From an uncultured Anaerolineae bacterium (lineage in GTDB: Bacteria > Chloroflexota > Anaerolineae > Aggregatilineales > Phototrophicaceae), in NCBI GenBank assembly GCA_937995825.1, contig CALKJO010000017.1:1-64000 (forward strand): a DNA stretch of 64,000 bases, given 5' to 3'. Made by a program: the position numbers and the translations under genes. The notes below the pieces were generated by a model. That model worked only from the letters and a program-made list of their open reading frames with translations. It made no database searches and had not been told where the DNA came from. Positions 30,024 through 38,481 of this stretch are shown here, piece after piece (position 1 is the stretch's first letter; every line of letters starts with the position of its first letter).

Positions 30024-32756
30024 GTGACTACCATAAAGGGTGAAACCAGGGTCATTCGTGATGCAAGTGAGGGCTTGAACGCGATTTTTGCCCCGAATAA
30101 TGTTGCGCTCATTGGCGCGACCGATAAACCAGGCAGCGTCGGGCGGACGATCCTGCGCAATCTGATCGATAACCCATTTGGCGGCGCGGTCTTTCCGGTC
30201 AATCCCAATCGGTCAAGCGTGCTGGGCGTGCGCGCTTATCCGAGTGTCAGCGCTGTGCCGGACAAAGTCGATCTGGCAGTGGTGGTCACGCCAGCGCGCT
30301 TTGTTCCAGGCGTGATTAAGGAATGCGCCAATCTCGGCATCCCGGGGGCGATCATCATCTCGGCAGGCTTCAAAGAGGCGGGTGAAGCGGGAGCCGAACT
30401 GGAACGTCAGGTTCTGGCGGAGGTGCGGCGCGGCAAGATGCGCGTGATCGGACCTAACTGTCTCGGCGTCATGCGACCGATGAGCGGCTTGAATGCCACC
30501 TTTGCCGCGTCGATGGCGCGCCCTGGCAGTGTTGCCTTCATCAGTCAGAGCGGCGCGATCTGCACGGCGGTTCTCGACTGGAGCTTCAAGGAAAATGTCG
30601 GTTTCAGCGCCTTTGTCTCCGTTGGCTCGATGCTGGATGTTGGGTGGGGCGATCTGATCGACTATCTGGGGCGCGACATCAACACTCGTGCCATCGTGAT
30701 CTACATGGAGTCAGTTGGCGATGCACGTTCATTCATGTCGGCGGCGCGCGAAGTCGCGCTCAAGAAGCCTGTGATCATCATCAAAGCCGGTCGGACAGCG
30801 CAGGCGGCGCAGGCGGCGGCATCGCATACCGGATCGCTCACTGGAAGCGACGACGTGCTGGACGCGGCATTCCAGCGGGTTGGGGTGCTGCGTGTGGAGC
30901 GAATCGCAGATGTGTTCTATATGGCGGCGGTCTTGTCTTGCCAGCCGACTCCGCGCGGCAACCGCCTCATGATGGTCACGAATGCCGGCGGACCTGGCGT
31001 TCTGGCGACGGACGCGCTGATCATGGGCGGGGGCGAGCTTGCCCAACTGTCTAATGAGACTATGCAGGCGCTCAACGAAATCCTGCCGCCGCATTGGAGT
31101 CATAATAATCCCATCGACGTTCTCGGCGATGCCAGCCCGGAGCTGTATGCCAAAGCTCTTGACATCGCGGCAAAAGACCCGAACAGCGATGGACTGCTAG
31201 TGATTCTCACGCCGCAGGCGATGACCGATCCGACCCGGACGGCAGAGCTGATGCGCCCATATGCCCAGATCGAAGGCAAACCAGTGCTGGCGAGCTGGAT
31301 GGGCGGACCCGATGTGGCAGCAGGTGAAACCATCCTCACCCGTTCCAATATCCCCACCTTTCCGTTCCCGGATACTGCGGTGCGCATGTTCAATTACATG
31401 TGGAGTTATGCGAATAATCTTCGCAGCATCTATGAGACACCGATCTTCCTGGAGTCGGACGCCACGCCGGAGCGTGAAGAGGTTGGCACTATCATCGCTA
31501 AAGCGCGCGCTTCCAATCGCGCTATCCTGACCGAGTATGAAAGCAAACGTCTGCTCACCGCTTATAACATCCACACGGTGCAGACGACGCTGGCATTCAG
31601 CCCGGATGAAGCAGCTGCCGCTGCTGACGCCATTGGGTATCCAGTGGTGCTTAAACTCAATTCCGAAACCATTACCCACAAGACCGATGTCGGTGGTGTC
31701 AAGCTAAATTTAGCGGACGCAGACGCGGTGCGCGCTGCGTATCAGGCGATCCAGACTTCGGTCACAGAACGCGCCAGCGCGGCGGATTTCCAGGGCGTGA
31801 CTGTGCAGCCAATGATCAAGCTGGATGGCTACGAACTGATTGTCGGCAGCAGTATTGACCCTCAGTTCGGACCTGTGCTGCTGTTCGGATCGGGTGGGAC
31901 GCTGGTTGAAGTCTATAAAGACAGCGCGCTCGGTCTGCCGCCGCTTAACACAACGCTGGCGCGGCGCATGATCGAAAAAACGATGATCTATAAGGCGCTC
32001 AGGGGCGTGCGTGGGCGTAAACCGGTCAACATGCTCGAACTGGAAGGGCTGTTAGTGCGTTTCAGCCAGCTTGTGGTAGAACAGCCCTGGATCAAAGAGA
32101 TCGACATCAACCCGCTGATCGCGTCTCCGGAGGGGATCATCGCCCTAGATGCCCGCGTAGTGCTGCACGATTCCAGCATGACCGAAGATCAGCTTCCTAA
32201 GCCCGCCATTCGCCCGTATCCCATTCAGTACATCTCAAAGTGGACGACCAAAAGCGGGATTCCAGTTGTGTTCAGACCAATTCGCCCAGAAGACGAACCG
32301 CTGATGGCGCGCTTCCATGAGACGCTGTCGGAGCGCACGGTGTATATGCGCTATCTGAAGGTGATGAATCTCAGCCAGCGTATCGGGCATGAACGCCTCT
32401 CGCGTCTCAGCTTTATCGACTACAGCCGAGAGATGGTGCTGGTTGTTGAGCGCCAGGATGAGGAAGTGCCAGAACTGCTGGCAATCGGTCGCCTGACCAA
32501 AACACGCTACTTTGACGATGGTGATGCCGCCGCTGAGTTTGGGATGTTGGTCAGTGACAAGTATCAGGGACAGGGAGTCGGCAAGGAACTGCTCAAACGG
32601 TTGATCGATGTCTGCCACAAGGAACGGATCGCGCGCATTTACGGAGAAGTCCTTGAGGAAAATGTCGCCATGATCAGCCTGATCGAAGCCGTCGGCTTCA
32701 AGCTCTATCCAACAGACCGTGAAGGCGTGCTGTTCGGTGAGCTGGAGATCACTTGA
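30024..32756 (+). CDS. ADP-forming acyl-CoA synthetase fused to GNAT acetyltransferase
   Basis: About 910 residues. N-terminal CoA-binding domain ([26 protein letters not shown]), succinyl-CoA-ligase-like domain with the phosphohistidine segment [12 protein letters not shown], an ATP-grasp domain ([23 protein letters not shown]) around 490-700, then a GNAT domain from about 740 with acetyl-CoA motif [11 protein letters not shown]. This order is that of Pat/PatZ-like proteins that acetylate lysines, including that of AcsA; it may also make acetyl-CoA reversibly with ADP. The GTG at 30024 is chosen because GAAGAAGAAGGG precedes it; GTG at 29964 lengthens it by 20 residues. It overlaps the convergent kinase gene by 52 bases. 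Confidence 0.88.
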   Translation: MTTIKGETRVIRDASEGLNAIFAPNNVALIGATDKPGSVGRTILRNLIDNPFGGAVFPVNPNRSSVLGVRAYPSVSAVPDKVDLAVVVTPARFVPGVIKECANLGIPGAIIISAGFKEAGEAGAELERQVLAEVRRGKMRVIGPNCLGVMRPMSGLNATFAASMARPGSVAFISQSGAICTAVLDWSFKENVGFSAFVSVGSMLDVGWGDLIDYLGRDINTRAIVIYMESVGDARSFMSAAREVALKKPVIIIKAGRTAQAAQAAASHTGSLTGSDDVLDAAFQRVGVLRVERIADVFYMAAVLSCQPTPRGNRLMMVTNAGGPGVLATDALIMGGGELAQLSNETMQALNEILPPHWSHNNPIDVLGDASPELYAKALDIAAKDPNSDGLLVILTPQAMTDPTRTAELMRPYAQIEGKPVLASWMGGPDVAAGETILTRSNIPTFPFPDTAVRMFNYMWSYANNLRSIYETPIFLESDATPEREEVGTIIAKARASNRAILTEYESKRLLTAYNIHTVQTTLAFSPDEAAAAADAIGYPVVLKLNSETITHKTDVGGVKLNLADADAVRAAYQAIQTSVTERASAADFQGVTVQPMIKLDGYELIVGSSIDPQFGPVLLFGSGGTLVEVYKDSALGLPPLNTTLARRMIEKTMIYKALRGVRGRKPVNMLELEGLLVRFSQLVVEQPWIKEIDINPLIASPEGIIALDARVVLHDSSMTEDQLPKPAIRPYPIQYISKWTTKSGIPVVFRPIRPEDEPLMARFHETLSERTVYMRYLKVMNLSQRIGHERLSRLSFIDYSREMVLVVERQDEEVPELLAIGRLTKTRYFDDGDAAAEFGMLVSDKYQGQGVGKELLKRLIDVCHKERIARIYGEVLEENVAMISLIEAVGFKLYPTDREGVLFGELEIT

Positions 32757-33691
32757 TCAGGCTTGCCTGCCCGATCCAGCCAGGCTTGCAGTTCGCTGCG
32801 GGTGGGGGCGTTGGTCGCGCCTCCCACTCCAGTGACGGACAGTCCACCGCAGATATTGCCGAATAATCCACAGACTTCAAGCGGCTGCCTCTCGACCACC
32901 CAAGCGTAGAGAAAACCCGCATTGAAGCAGTCGCCCGCGCCGGTCGTGTCGATCACACGTCCTGCATCGATGCTGTGGATGTGAAAAATCTTTCCGTCAT
33001 GTCCGATCCAGGCGCCGTTGGCGCTGTCTTTAATCACCACGACTGACACCCAGTCCATCAACAGGCGAAGCGCGCTCTGCACGTCGTCGCGGCGCGTCAC
33101 CATTAGAGCTTCACGGGCATTGGGCATAAAAACAGTCACGACTGCCAGAAGCCGTTTCCAGTCGCACGCACTCACTAGCTCCGGCACATCGTGACAGTCC
33201 ATCGAGGTTGTTGCGCCGCGCGTCTGAGCAGCGCTGAGGATCGGCATGATCAGCTGGAGGGGCATCACGCCGCCGAGATGAAGATGTCGGTAGGAGGCAG
33301 ACTCGGCAATCTCAAGCCAGTAATCGTAGCGATCTTTAGGTTCAGGGTCGGAATAAGTCACAAAAGCACGTTCGCCGTGCAGCGGCATCGAGGTCGTAAT
33401 CTGGCGGTAAGGGCGTCCCAGTGTTCTAGCAAGATGCAGATCAATATCTTCCTTCGCTGCAAGTTCCCAGACGAATCGGCTGTATTCGTCGCTGCCAAAC
33501 GTGCCTGCCCAGCCCACATTTGCGCCTAAGCGGCGCAGAGCAGCAGCCGTGATGAACATCGCGCCGCCGGTTGAAGTCATAGCTGTGCTAAAGATTTCGC
33601 GCCCTAGTGAGGGAAATTCAGCTAAGCCAGTGTAGATGAGATCGTAAAAATAATCCCCCAATAGGACAATGTCATAGGATGTTGCCGTCAC
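32705..33691 (-). CDS. PfkB-family carbohydrate kinase
   Basis: 328-residue ribokinase-fold sugar kinase. The C-terminal signature [13 protein letters not shown] near 248-260 includes the catalytic Asp and anion hole; the GG-type N-terminal motif is seen at [20 protein letters not shown]. Substrate unknown (fructose, ribose, KDG and nucleosides are all phosphorylated by this family). A GTG start with GAGG six bases upstream is used. It is downstream of a receiver-domain gene with a 60-base gap holding a stem-loop, and its 3' end overlaps the convergent synthetase-GNAT gene. Confidence 0.85.
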   Translation of the reverse strand: MTATSYDIVLLGDYFYDLIYTGLAEFPSLGREIFSTAMTSTGGAMFITAAALRRLGANVGWAGTFGSDEYSRFVWELAAKEDIDLHLARTLGRPYRQITTSMPLHGERAFVTYSDPEPKDRYDYWLEIAESASYRHLHLGGVMPLQLIMPILSAAQTRGATTSMDCHDVPELVSACDWKRLLAVVTVFMPNAREALMVTRRDDVQSALRLLMDWVSVVVIKDSANGAWIGHDGKIFHIHSIDAGRVIDTTGAGDCFNAGFLYAWVVERQPLEVCGLFGNICGGLSVTGVGGATNAPTRSELQAWLDRAGKPDQVISSSPNSTPSRSVG

Positions 33692-33751
33692 GACAGCCTC
33701 GGTTCTGCGCGTCCTCTTCAGGAATGATCTTCGTGTAGGAGGACTGCGCTG

Positions 33752-34120
33752 TCAAGAGGAAATGAAACGGGAGACTAAAGTGCGAAGTTCGGTCATGCTG
33801 AATGGTTTGGAAAGAAAGCCCACTGCGCCGAGTTCGTAAGCGCGCAGCTCATCATCAGGATTAGTTCGGGCGGTAAATGCCACAAACGGGATGTCTTGTG
33901 CTTCTGGTGTGTCACGCAGCCAGTCCATCAGCATAAAACCGTCAATGTCGGGTAGGTTAATGTCCACGAGGATCATATCTGGAGGGTCGGTGCGCACTAG
34001 TTTTAAAGCCGATTGAACATCAACTGCTTCAATTACACGAACCGAGAGCGGACGCAGTGTGAAGGCAACTAGCCGCCGCGTAGTCTCTTCGTCATCGACC
34101 ACTAAGAGAGATGGCTTCAT
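33752..34120 (-). CDS. CheY-like single-domain response regulator
   Basis: 122-residue receiver domain with no output domain. Acid pocket Asp9-Asp10, phosphoacceptor Asp53 in LVDINLPD, Thr83 and Lys105 (FLSKPFS) are all present. The start at 34120 has GGAG eight bases upstream; the longer reading to 34135 is less likely. No histidine kinase lies nearby, so the partner is elsewhere. Such stand-alone receivers act by protein-protein contact. A strong promoter with a palindrome over its start region lies directly upstream. Confidence 0.9.
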   Translation of the reverse strand: MKPSLLVVDDEETTRRLVAFTLRPLSVRVIEAVDVQSALKLVRTDPPDMILVDINLPDIDGFMLMDWLRDTPEAQDIPFVAFTARTNPDDELRAYELGAVGFLSKPFSMTELRTLVSRFISS

Positions 34121-34149
34121 CGATTTCACTCCCAAAAAACTTTACGGTT

Positions 34150-34164
34150 ATCTAATGATTAGAT
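34150..34164. promoter_or_regulatory. palindromic operator candidate at the receiver gene
   Basis: ATCTAA-TGA-TTAGAT is a perfect interrupted palindrome that overlaps the end of the -10 box and the expected transcription start of the response-regulator promoter, a position typical for repressor binding. Confidence 0.45.
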
Positions 34165-34191
34165 TATACATTTTTAGAGCGCCGTTGTCGA
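34163..34191 (-). promoter_or_regulatory. promoter of the response-regulator gene
   Basis: On the minus strand TCGACA (34186-34191, five of six consensus) is followed after 17 bases by a perfect TATAAT (34163-34168), 43 bases before the start codon. The only near-consensus sigma-70 pair in this gap. Confidence 0.65.
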
Positions 34192-34439
34192 AATTTGTAA
34201 AGACACGGCTTTGTCATGCCCAAAAAGCCGGACACAAACGAGCCTATGCTTATTTTAAGCCGGCTCTGGCTGGCAGCCCAACCGAGGCTGCGCCAATTGG
34301 GCTATGTGGCTGAAAGCACGACAAGCAGTGATAGCATCAGCAGGAGAGCGGCACTAAGCCGACTGCTTGCCCCTGACGTGTTCAGCCAACTTGCGTTAAG
34401 ATATGTCCTCATTACATGACGCAGGGATAATAATTCATC
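34192..34439 (+). other. non-coding leader region before argG
   Basis: No gene is supported here; short open frames lack ribosome binding sites. The stretch contains two stem-loops, CGGCTTT/AAAGCCG (34207-34232) and AGCCCAA/TTGGGCT with a 15-base loop (about 34277-34305), and an AGGG 13 bases before the argG start. It is longer than other gaps in the window and may hold the argG promoter and an arginine-responsive element. Confidence 0.4.
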
Positions 34440-35699
34440 ATGCCAAAAACTGAAGTCAAAAAAGTCGTCCTCGCCTACAGCGGCGGCTTGGATACGTCAA
34501 TCATCGTCACCTGGCTCAAACAGCATTATCAGTGCGAAGTCATCTGCTTCACCGCCGATCTCGGTCAGGAAGAGGAACTCGATGGCTTGGAAGAAAAAGC
34601 CATCAAGACGGGCGCGAGCAAGCTGTATATTCGCGATCTGCGCGAAGAGTTCCTAAAGGATTTTGTCTTTCCGACGATCCAGGCGGGCGCAGTCTACGAG
34701 CGCGAATACCTCTTGGGAACCTCGTTTGCACGCCCGCTGATCGCTAAGCATCTAGTGGAGATTGCAGAGCTTGAAGGCGCAGACGCCATCGCGCACGGCT
34801 GCACCGGGAAGGGCAACGATCAGGTACGCTTTGAAGTGACTGCGATGGCGCTCAATCCGAAGCTCAAGGTGATTGCGCCCTGGCGTGAGTGGGACATTCG
34901 CAGCCGCGAAGATGCGATTGCCTATGCGGAGGAATTTAACGTCCCGATCAGCGCCAGCCTGACCAAAATCTACAGCCGAGATCGCAATCTGTTTCATCTC
35001 AGCCATGAAGGGGGACTGCTGGAGAATCCCTGGAATGAACCGGAAGAATCGATGTATGAACTGACGGTCAGCCCGGAAGCTGCGCCGGATGCGCCGGAAT
35101 ATGTTGAGATCGGCTTTGAAAAAGGGATTCCGGTCAGCCTGAATGGGGAAGCGATGGGCGCGCTCGACCTCTTTATCGGGCTGAACAAGCTGGGCGCAAA
35201 ACATGGGATCGGGCGAGTCGATCTGGTTGAGAATCGCTTGGTCGGCATGAAATCGCGCGGCGTCTATGAAACGCCCGGCGGCACGATTCTGCGCAAAGCG
35301 CACCAGGCGCTTGAGAGCATCTGTCTGGACAAGCACACGATGCACTATAAGGACATTCTCGCTGTTAAGTACGCGGAACTGGTGTACAACGGCTTGTGGT
35401 ACACGCGGCTGCGCGAAGCTCTGGATGCTTTCGTCCAGGTGACGCAGCAGAACATCACCGGAACAGTTCGGCTGAAGCTGTACAAAGGAAATCTGATCGT
35501 CTCTGGTCGCAAGAGTCCGCTCAGCTTGTATCGCGAGGATTACGCCTCATTTGGGGAAGAAGATGTTTACAACCAGCGCGATGCAGAAGGCTTCATCCAA
35601 TTGTTTGGGCTGCCGATGAAGGTCGAGGCGCTGCTGAACATCGATGGGTCAGTCAGCCGCTATCGCCAGCCGGATTACAGCAAATTCAAGCGTGACTAA
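34440..35699 (+). CDS. argG: argininosuccinate synthase
   Basis: 419-residue enzyme joining citrulline and aspartate with ATP, next-to-last step of arginine synthesis. The PP-loop ATP site is [17 protein letters not shown] (residues 10-26); [13 protein letters not shown] and [14 protein letters not shown] are family signatures for citrulline/aspartate binding. Normal length. It is followed after 19 bases by argH, forming an argGH unit. Confidence 0.97.
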   Translation: MPKTEVKKVVLAYSGGLDTSIIVTWLKQHYQCEVICFTADLGQEEELDGLEEKAIKTGASKLYIRDLREEFLKDFVFPTIQAGAVYEREYLLGTSFARPLIAKHLVEIAELEGADAIAHGCTGKGNDQVRFEVTAMALNPKLKVIAPWREWDIRSREDAIAYAEEFNVPISASLTKIYSRDRNLFHLSHEGGLLENPWNEPEESMYELTVSPEAAPDAPEYVEIGFEKGIPVSLNGEAMGALDLFIGLNKLGAKHGIGRVDLVENRLVGMKSRGVYETPGGTILRKAHQALESICLDKHTMHYKDILAVKYAELVYNGLWYTRLREALDAFVQVTQQNITGTVRLKLYKGNLIVSGRKSPLSLYREDYASFGEEDVYNQRDAEGFIQLFGLPMKVEALLNIDGSVSRYRQPDYSKFKRD

Positions 35700-35718
35700 C
35701 AGGATCGAAGGACGAGAC

Positions 35719-37104
35719 ATGACGCTGTGGGGGGGGCGGTTCAGCGAACCGACCGATTCTGATCTGCGCAGGCTCAATGACAGCATCGGCTTTGACCAGC
35801 GTATGTACGCTGAGGATATTCGCGCCAGCATCGCTTGGGCGCAGGCTATTCGAAGAGCGGGCGTGATCACATCTGATGAAGCCGAACGGATTGTGGCGGG
35901 ACTTGAACAGGTCAGGGGCGAATTTGAGGCTGGAACATTTGCGTTCAAACTCAGTGATGAGGACATTCACACAGCCGTCGAACGGCGGCTGACGGAGATC
36001 GTCGGCGCGGTCGGCGGTAAGCTGCACACTGGGCGCAGTCGTAATGATCAAGTCGCAACCGATTTTCGTTTGATCACCGTGAGCATGGCGCGCGGCTTGG
36101 CGGCACAGATCGCGCAGCTTCAAGCCGCTTTGATCGAAAAGGCAGAGGAGCATCTTGATACGCTCATGCCAGGCTATACCCATGTCCAACCGGCTCAGCC
36201 GATTACAGCAGCGCACTGGCTGATGAGCTATTTCTGGATGTTTCAACGCGACACCGTCCGCATGGAACAATCGGGGTCGGGGAGTGCTGGAGATAAACTG
36301 CCATTGGGGTCGGGCGCGCTGGCGGGAACGCCCTTTGCGATTGAACGCGATCAGCTCGCGAGTGAATTGGAATTCAGTGCGGTCAGTGAAAACAGCCTTG
36401 ACGCAGTCAGTGACCGCGATTTTGCGGCTGAGTTCCTGTTCGCGGCGTCGATGACGGGAATTCACCTCAGTCGGCTTGCCGAAGACTTGATCTGGTTCAG
36501 CAATCCGGCGCTCGGATTTGTGACACTGGATGATCGCTACAGCACCGGATCGAGCATTATGCCGCAGAAGCGCAATCCCGATCCGATGGAACTGGCGCGC
36601 GGAAAAGCCGGTCGCCTGATCGGAAACCTGACCGGTCTGCTGACCACGCTCAAAGGGCTGCCCACGGGCTACAACAAGGATTTGCAAGAGGATAAAGAAC
36701 CGGTCTTTGACTCCTATGACACGCTCATGCTGATTTTGCCTGTCATCAGCGCTGTTGTCCGAACGCTGAAGCTCAATCCTGATCAAATGCGCGCTGCGCT
36801 CGATGCGGATATGCTGGCGACCGACCTCGCCGATTACCTTGTTCACCGGGGGATGCCGTTTCGCGAGGCGCACCATGTGGCGGGGCAGGCGGTGCGCCTA
36901 GCGGCGGAAAAAGGCGTGCGCCTAACCGATCTGACAGTCGAAGATTTGCGAGGTTTGTCGCCGCTGTTTGGGGACGATGCTCTAGTCGTGTTTGACTTTG
37001 AAGCGTCAGTGGCGCGGCGCAAAAGCGTGGGTGGAACCGCCCCAGATGCGGTGCGGATGCAGATCGAAGCTGCGAAGATGGAATTGGGCAGGTCACACAA
37101 GTGA
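35719..37104 (+). CDS. argH: argininosuccinate lyase
   Basis: 461-residue lyase of the fumarase/aspartase superfamily, giving arginine and fumarate. The signature GSSIMPQKRNPD with catalytic serine in the flexible loop is intact; TGRSRNDQVATDFRL and TPFAIERDQLASEL are also typical. The start at 35719 (MTLWGGRFSEPTD) has AAGGA eight bases upstream and matches family N-termini; the frame remains open into argG but the extension is not homologous. Confidence 0.97.
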   Translation: MTLWGGRFSEPTDSDLRRLNDSIGFDQRMYAEDIRASIAWAQAIRRAGVITSDEAERIVAGLEQVRGEFEAGTFAFKLSDEDIHTAVERRLTEIVGAVGGKLHTGRSRNDQVATDFRLITVSMARGLAAQIAQLQAALIEKAEEHLDTLMPGYTHVQPAQPITAAHWLMSYFWMFQRDTVRMEQSGSGSAGDKLPLGSGALAGTPFAIERDQLASELEFSAVSENSLDAVSDRDFAAEFLFAASMTGIHLSRLAEDLIWFSNPALGFVTLDDRYSTGSSIMPQKRNPDPMELARGKAGRLIGNLTGLLTTLKGLPTGYNKDLQEDKEPVFDSYDTLMLILPVISAVVRTLKLNPDQMRAALDADMLATDLADYLVHRGMPFREAHHVAGQAVRLAAEKGVRLTDLTVEDLRGLSPLFGDDALVVFDFEASVARRKSVGGTAPDAVRMQIEAAKMELGRSHK

Positions 37105-37159
37105 AGTTGACGAAGATATACGAACTTTGTGCCGTTCAGCGTTTACACACTCGGCGCAC

Positions 37160-37188
37160 TTGACACTTTTGGCGATGTTCGTTACGCT
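37160..37188 (+). promoter_or_regulatory. promoter of the ilv-leu operon
   Basis: Perfect TTGACA (37160-37165), 17-base spacer, TACGCT (37183-37188). Predicted transcription start near 37195, 28 bases before a leader-peptide start and about 340 bases before ilvE. Confidence 0.65.
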
Positions 37189-37222
37189 TTATGTGTCGAG
37201 TCTGTAAATTCGGATGAGAATC

Positions 37223-37294
37223 ATGCGTTCACATTCAGCCTCCAGCCTTATTATCTTCGTAGACCTGCTTGTCCCTGTTATTGAGGTCGAGTAG
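37223..37294 (+). CDS. ilv leader peptide (attenuator)
   Basis: A 23-codon ORF beginning ATG with GGATGAG eight bases upstream and ending TAG. Residues 9-23 read LIIFVDLLVPVIEVE: ten of fifteen are Leu, Ile or Val, the three end products of the operon that follows. It lies just after the operon promoter and just before mutually exclusive antiterminator and terminator helices. Translation of this peptide would sense charged tRNA-Leu/Ile/Val; stalling leaves the antiterminator arm free, while a ribosome at the stop codon covers it. Identified by composition and position, not by homology. Confidence 0.8.
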   Translation: MRSHSASSLIIFVDLLVPVIEVE

Positions 37295-37297
37295 TAA

Positions 37298-37355
37298 CTG
37301 TTTGGGTGCTGACGGACGCGCAAGCGAACACGACAATCAGAAAGCTCCCAAACGG
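37298..37355 (+). promoter_or_regulatory. antiterminator helix of the ilv attenuator
   Basis: CTGTTTGGGTGCT (37298-37310) starts four bases after the leader stop and pairs with AGCTCCCAAACGG (37343-37355), including the seven-pair core GTTTGGG/CCCAAAC, one G-U and one mismatch. The 3' arm contains the 5' arm and loop of the terminator, so only one helix can form. Confidence 0.75.
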
Positions 37356-37365
37356 GGGCTTTTTT
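37341..37365 (+). terminator. attenuator terminator upstream of ilvE
   Basis: AAAGCTCCC (37341-37349), loop AAAC, GGGGGCTTT (37354-37362), ending in six T (37360-37365). Nine pairs with one G-U. Located 170 bases before ilvE in the operon leader. Confidence 0.85.
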
Positions 37366-37388
37366 GTGTGATAGGAGATAACACCAGT

Positions 37389-37478
37389 ATGAAGCAGGCA
37401 GCGCAGTTTCAGAATCAGCAGATGAAGCAGGACACTACTGCAATGGGCTGCTGCGATCACGCCGCATTTTCACGGTGA
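37389..37478 (+). CDS. second short leader ORF before ilvE
   Basis: 29-codon ORF with AGGAG 11 bases before its ATG. Composition is Gln-rich at first (MKQAAQFQNQQ) and ends MGCCDHAAFSR with two adjacent Cys codons. Its TGA overlaps the first base of the following terminator stem, so a ribosome releasing here would cover the 5' arm. It lacks Leu, Ile and Val almost entirely, so it is not a second copy of the first leader. Possibly a real leader peptide; it may also be chance. Confidence 0.4.
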   Translation: MKQAAQFQNQQMKQDTTAMGCCDHAAFSR

Positions 37479-37523
37479 CGCGCTTTTTCAGGTTGCAGAC
37501 CGAAAAAGCGCGTTTTTATTTTG
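37478..37523 (+). terminator. second intrinsic terminator directly before ilvE
   Basis: ACGCGCTTTTTC (37478-37489) and GAAAAAGCGCGT (37502-37513) form a perfect 12-pair stem with a 12-base loop, followed by TTTTTATTTT. It ends only two bases before the GAGGAAGG ribosome binding site of ilvE, so read-through is required for operon expression. Confidence 0.85.
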
Positions 37524-37536
37524 AGGAAGGAAGCAC

Positions 37537-38475
37537 ATGACCACTTATGGGAAGTACGTCTGGAAAAACGGCAGGCTGATCGCCTGGGAGGATGCAACTG
37601 TACATGTGACGGCACATGCGCTCCATTATGGATCAAGCGTTTTTGAAGGTATCCGCGCCTACAATACCCTGCAGGGGACAGCGGTCTTCCGCCTTCAGCC
37701 GCATATGCAGCGCCTGCTTCATTCGGCAAAGATCGCGCGTATGGAAATAGACTACGATCTCGATGCGCTCTGCAATGCCGTTCTGGACACTGTGCGCGAG
37801 AATGGACACGATGCCTGCTACATTCGTCCGATTGCGCTGCGCGGCGCGGGCGCGCTCGGCGTCGAGGGTCGCAAAAACCCAACTGAGGTCTTTATCATCA
37901 CGATGGAATGGGGGCGTTACCTCGGGCAGGAAGCGATTGAGCAGGGCGTCGATGTTCAGGTCAGCTCATGGCGGCGCATTGCGCCGGATACCTTTGCGTC
38001 GATGGCGAAAATTGGCGGTCAATATGTGAACAGCCAGTTCATCACGATGGAAGCGCACGATAACGGGATGAATGAGGGCATTGCGCTGGACTATAACGGT
38101 CATGTTAGTGAGGGCGCAGGCGAGAATATTTTCGTCATTCATGATGGGGTGGTTTACACGCCGGGGCGCGCCTCCTCAATTTTGTTGGGCGTGACGCGCG
38201 ACTGTGCGCTGACGCTGTTGAGCGACTTGGGTTACGAAATTCGCTATGAGGCGCTGCCGCGCGAGATGCTCTATGTCGCGGATGAAATCTTCTTCACAGG
38301 GACGGCTGCGGAAATCACGCCAGTACGTTCGGTGGATCGAATCAAGGTGGGGAGCGGGAGCCGCGGACCCATCACGAAAGCCGTGCAAGATGCCTTTTTC
38401 GCCATTACGTCGGGACAACAGCCCGATAAATATGGTTGGCTCACCTATGTCAAGCAGACTGAAGCAGGAGACTAA
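37537..38475 (+). CDS. ilvE: branched-chain amino acid aminotransferase
   Basis: 312-residue class IV PLP aminotransferase, last step of Val, Leu and Ile synthesis. HALHYGSSVFEGIRAY is the family opening, GGQYVNSQFITMEA carries the PLP lysine region in this subgroup (Lys in SMAKIGG), and DEIFFTGTAAEITPVRSVD is the C-terminal signature. GAGGAAGG eight bases upstream fixes the start. First structural gene of the ilv-leu run. Confidence 0.95.
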   Translation: MTTYGKYVWKNGRLIAWEDATVHVTAHALHYGSSVFEGIRAYNTLQGTAVFRLQPHMQRLLHSAKIARMEIDYDLDALCNAVLDTVRENGHDACYIRPIALRGAGALGVEGRKNPTEVFIITMEWGRYLGQEAIEQGVDVQVSSWRRIAPDTFASMAKIGGQYVNSQFITMEAHDNGMNEGIALDYNGHVSEGAGENIFVIHDGVVYTPGRASSILLGVTRDCALTLLSDLGYEIRYEALPREMLYVADEIFFTGTAAEITPVRSVDRIKVGSGSRGPITKAVQDAFFAITSGQQPDKYGWLTYVKQTEAGD

Positions 38476-38481
38476 AAACCC

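Noticed and set aside
34216-34419. 67-codon plus-strand frame before argG
   Set aside because: No ribosome binding site, no family; region better read as structured leader.
35686-36876. 396-codon open frame opposite argH
   Set aside because: Antisense shadow of a clear argininosuccinate lyase; composition rich in His, Arg and Gln with no domain.
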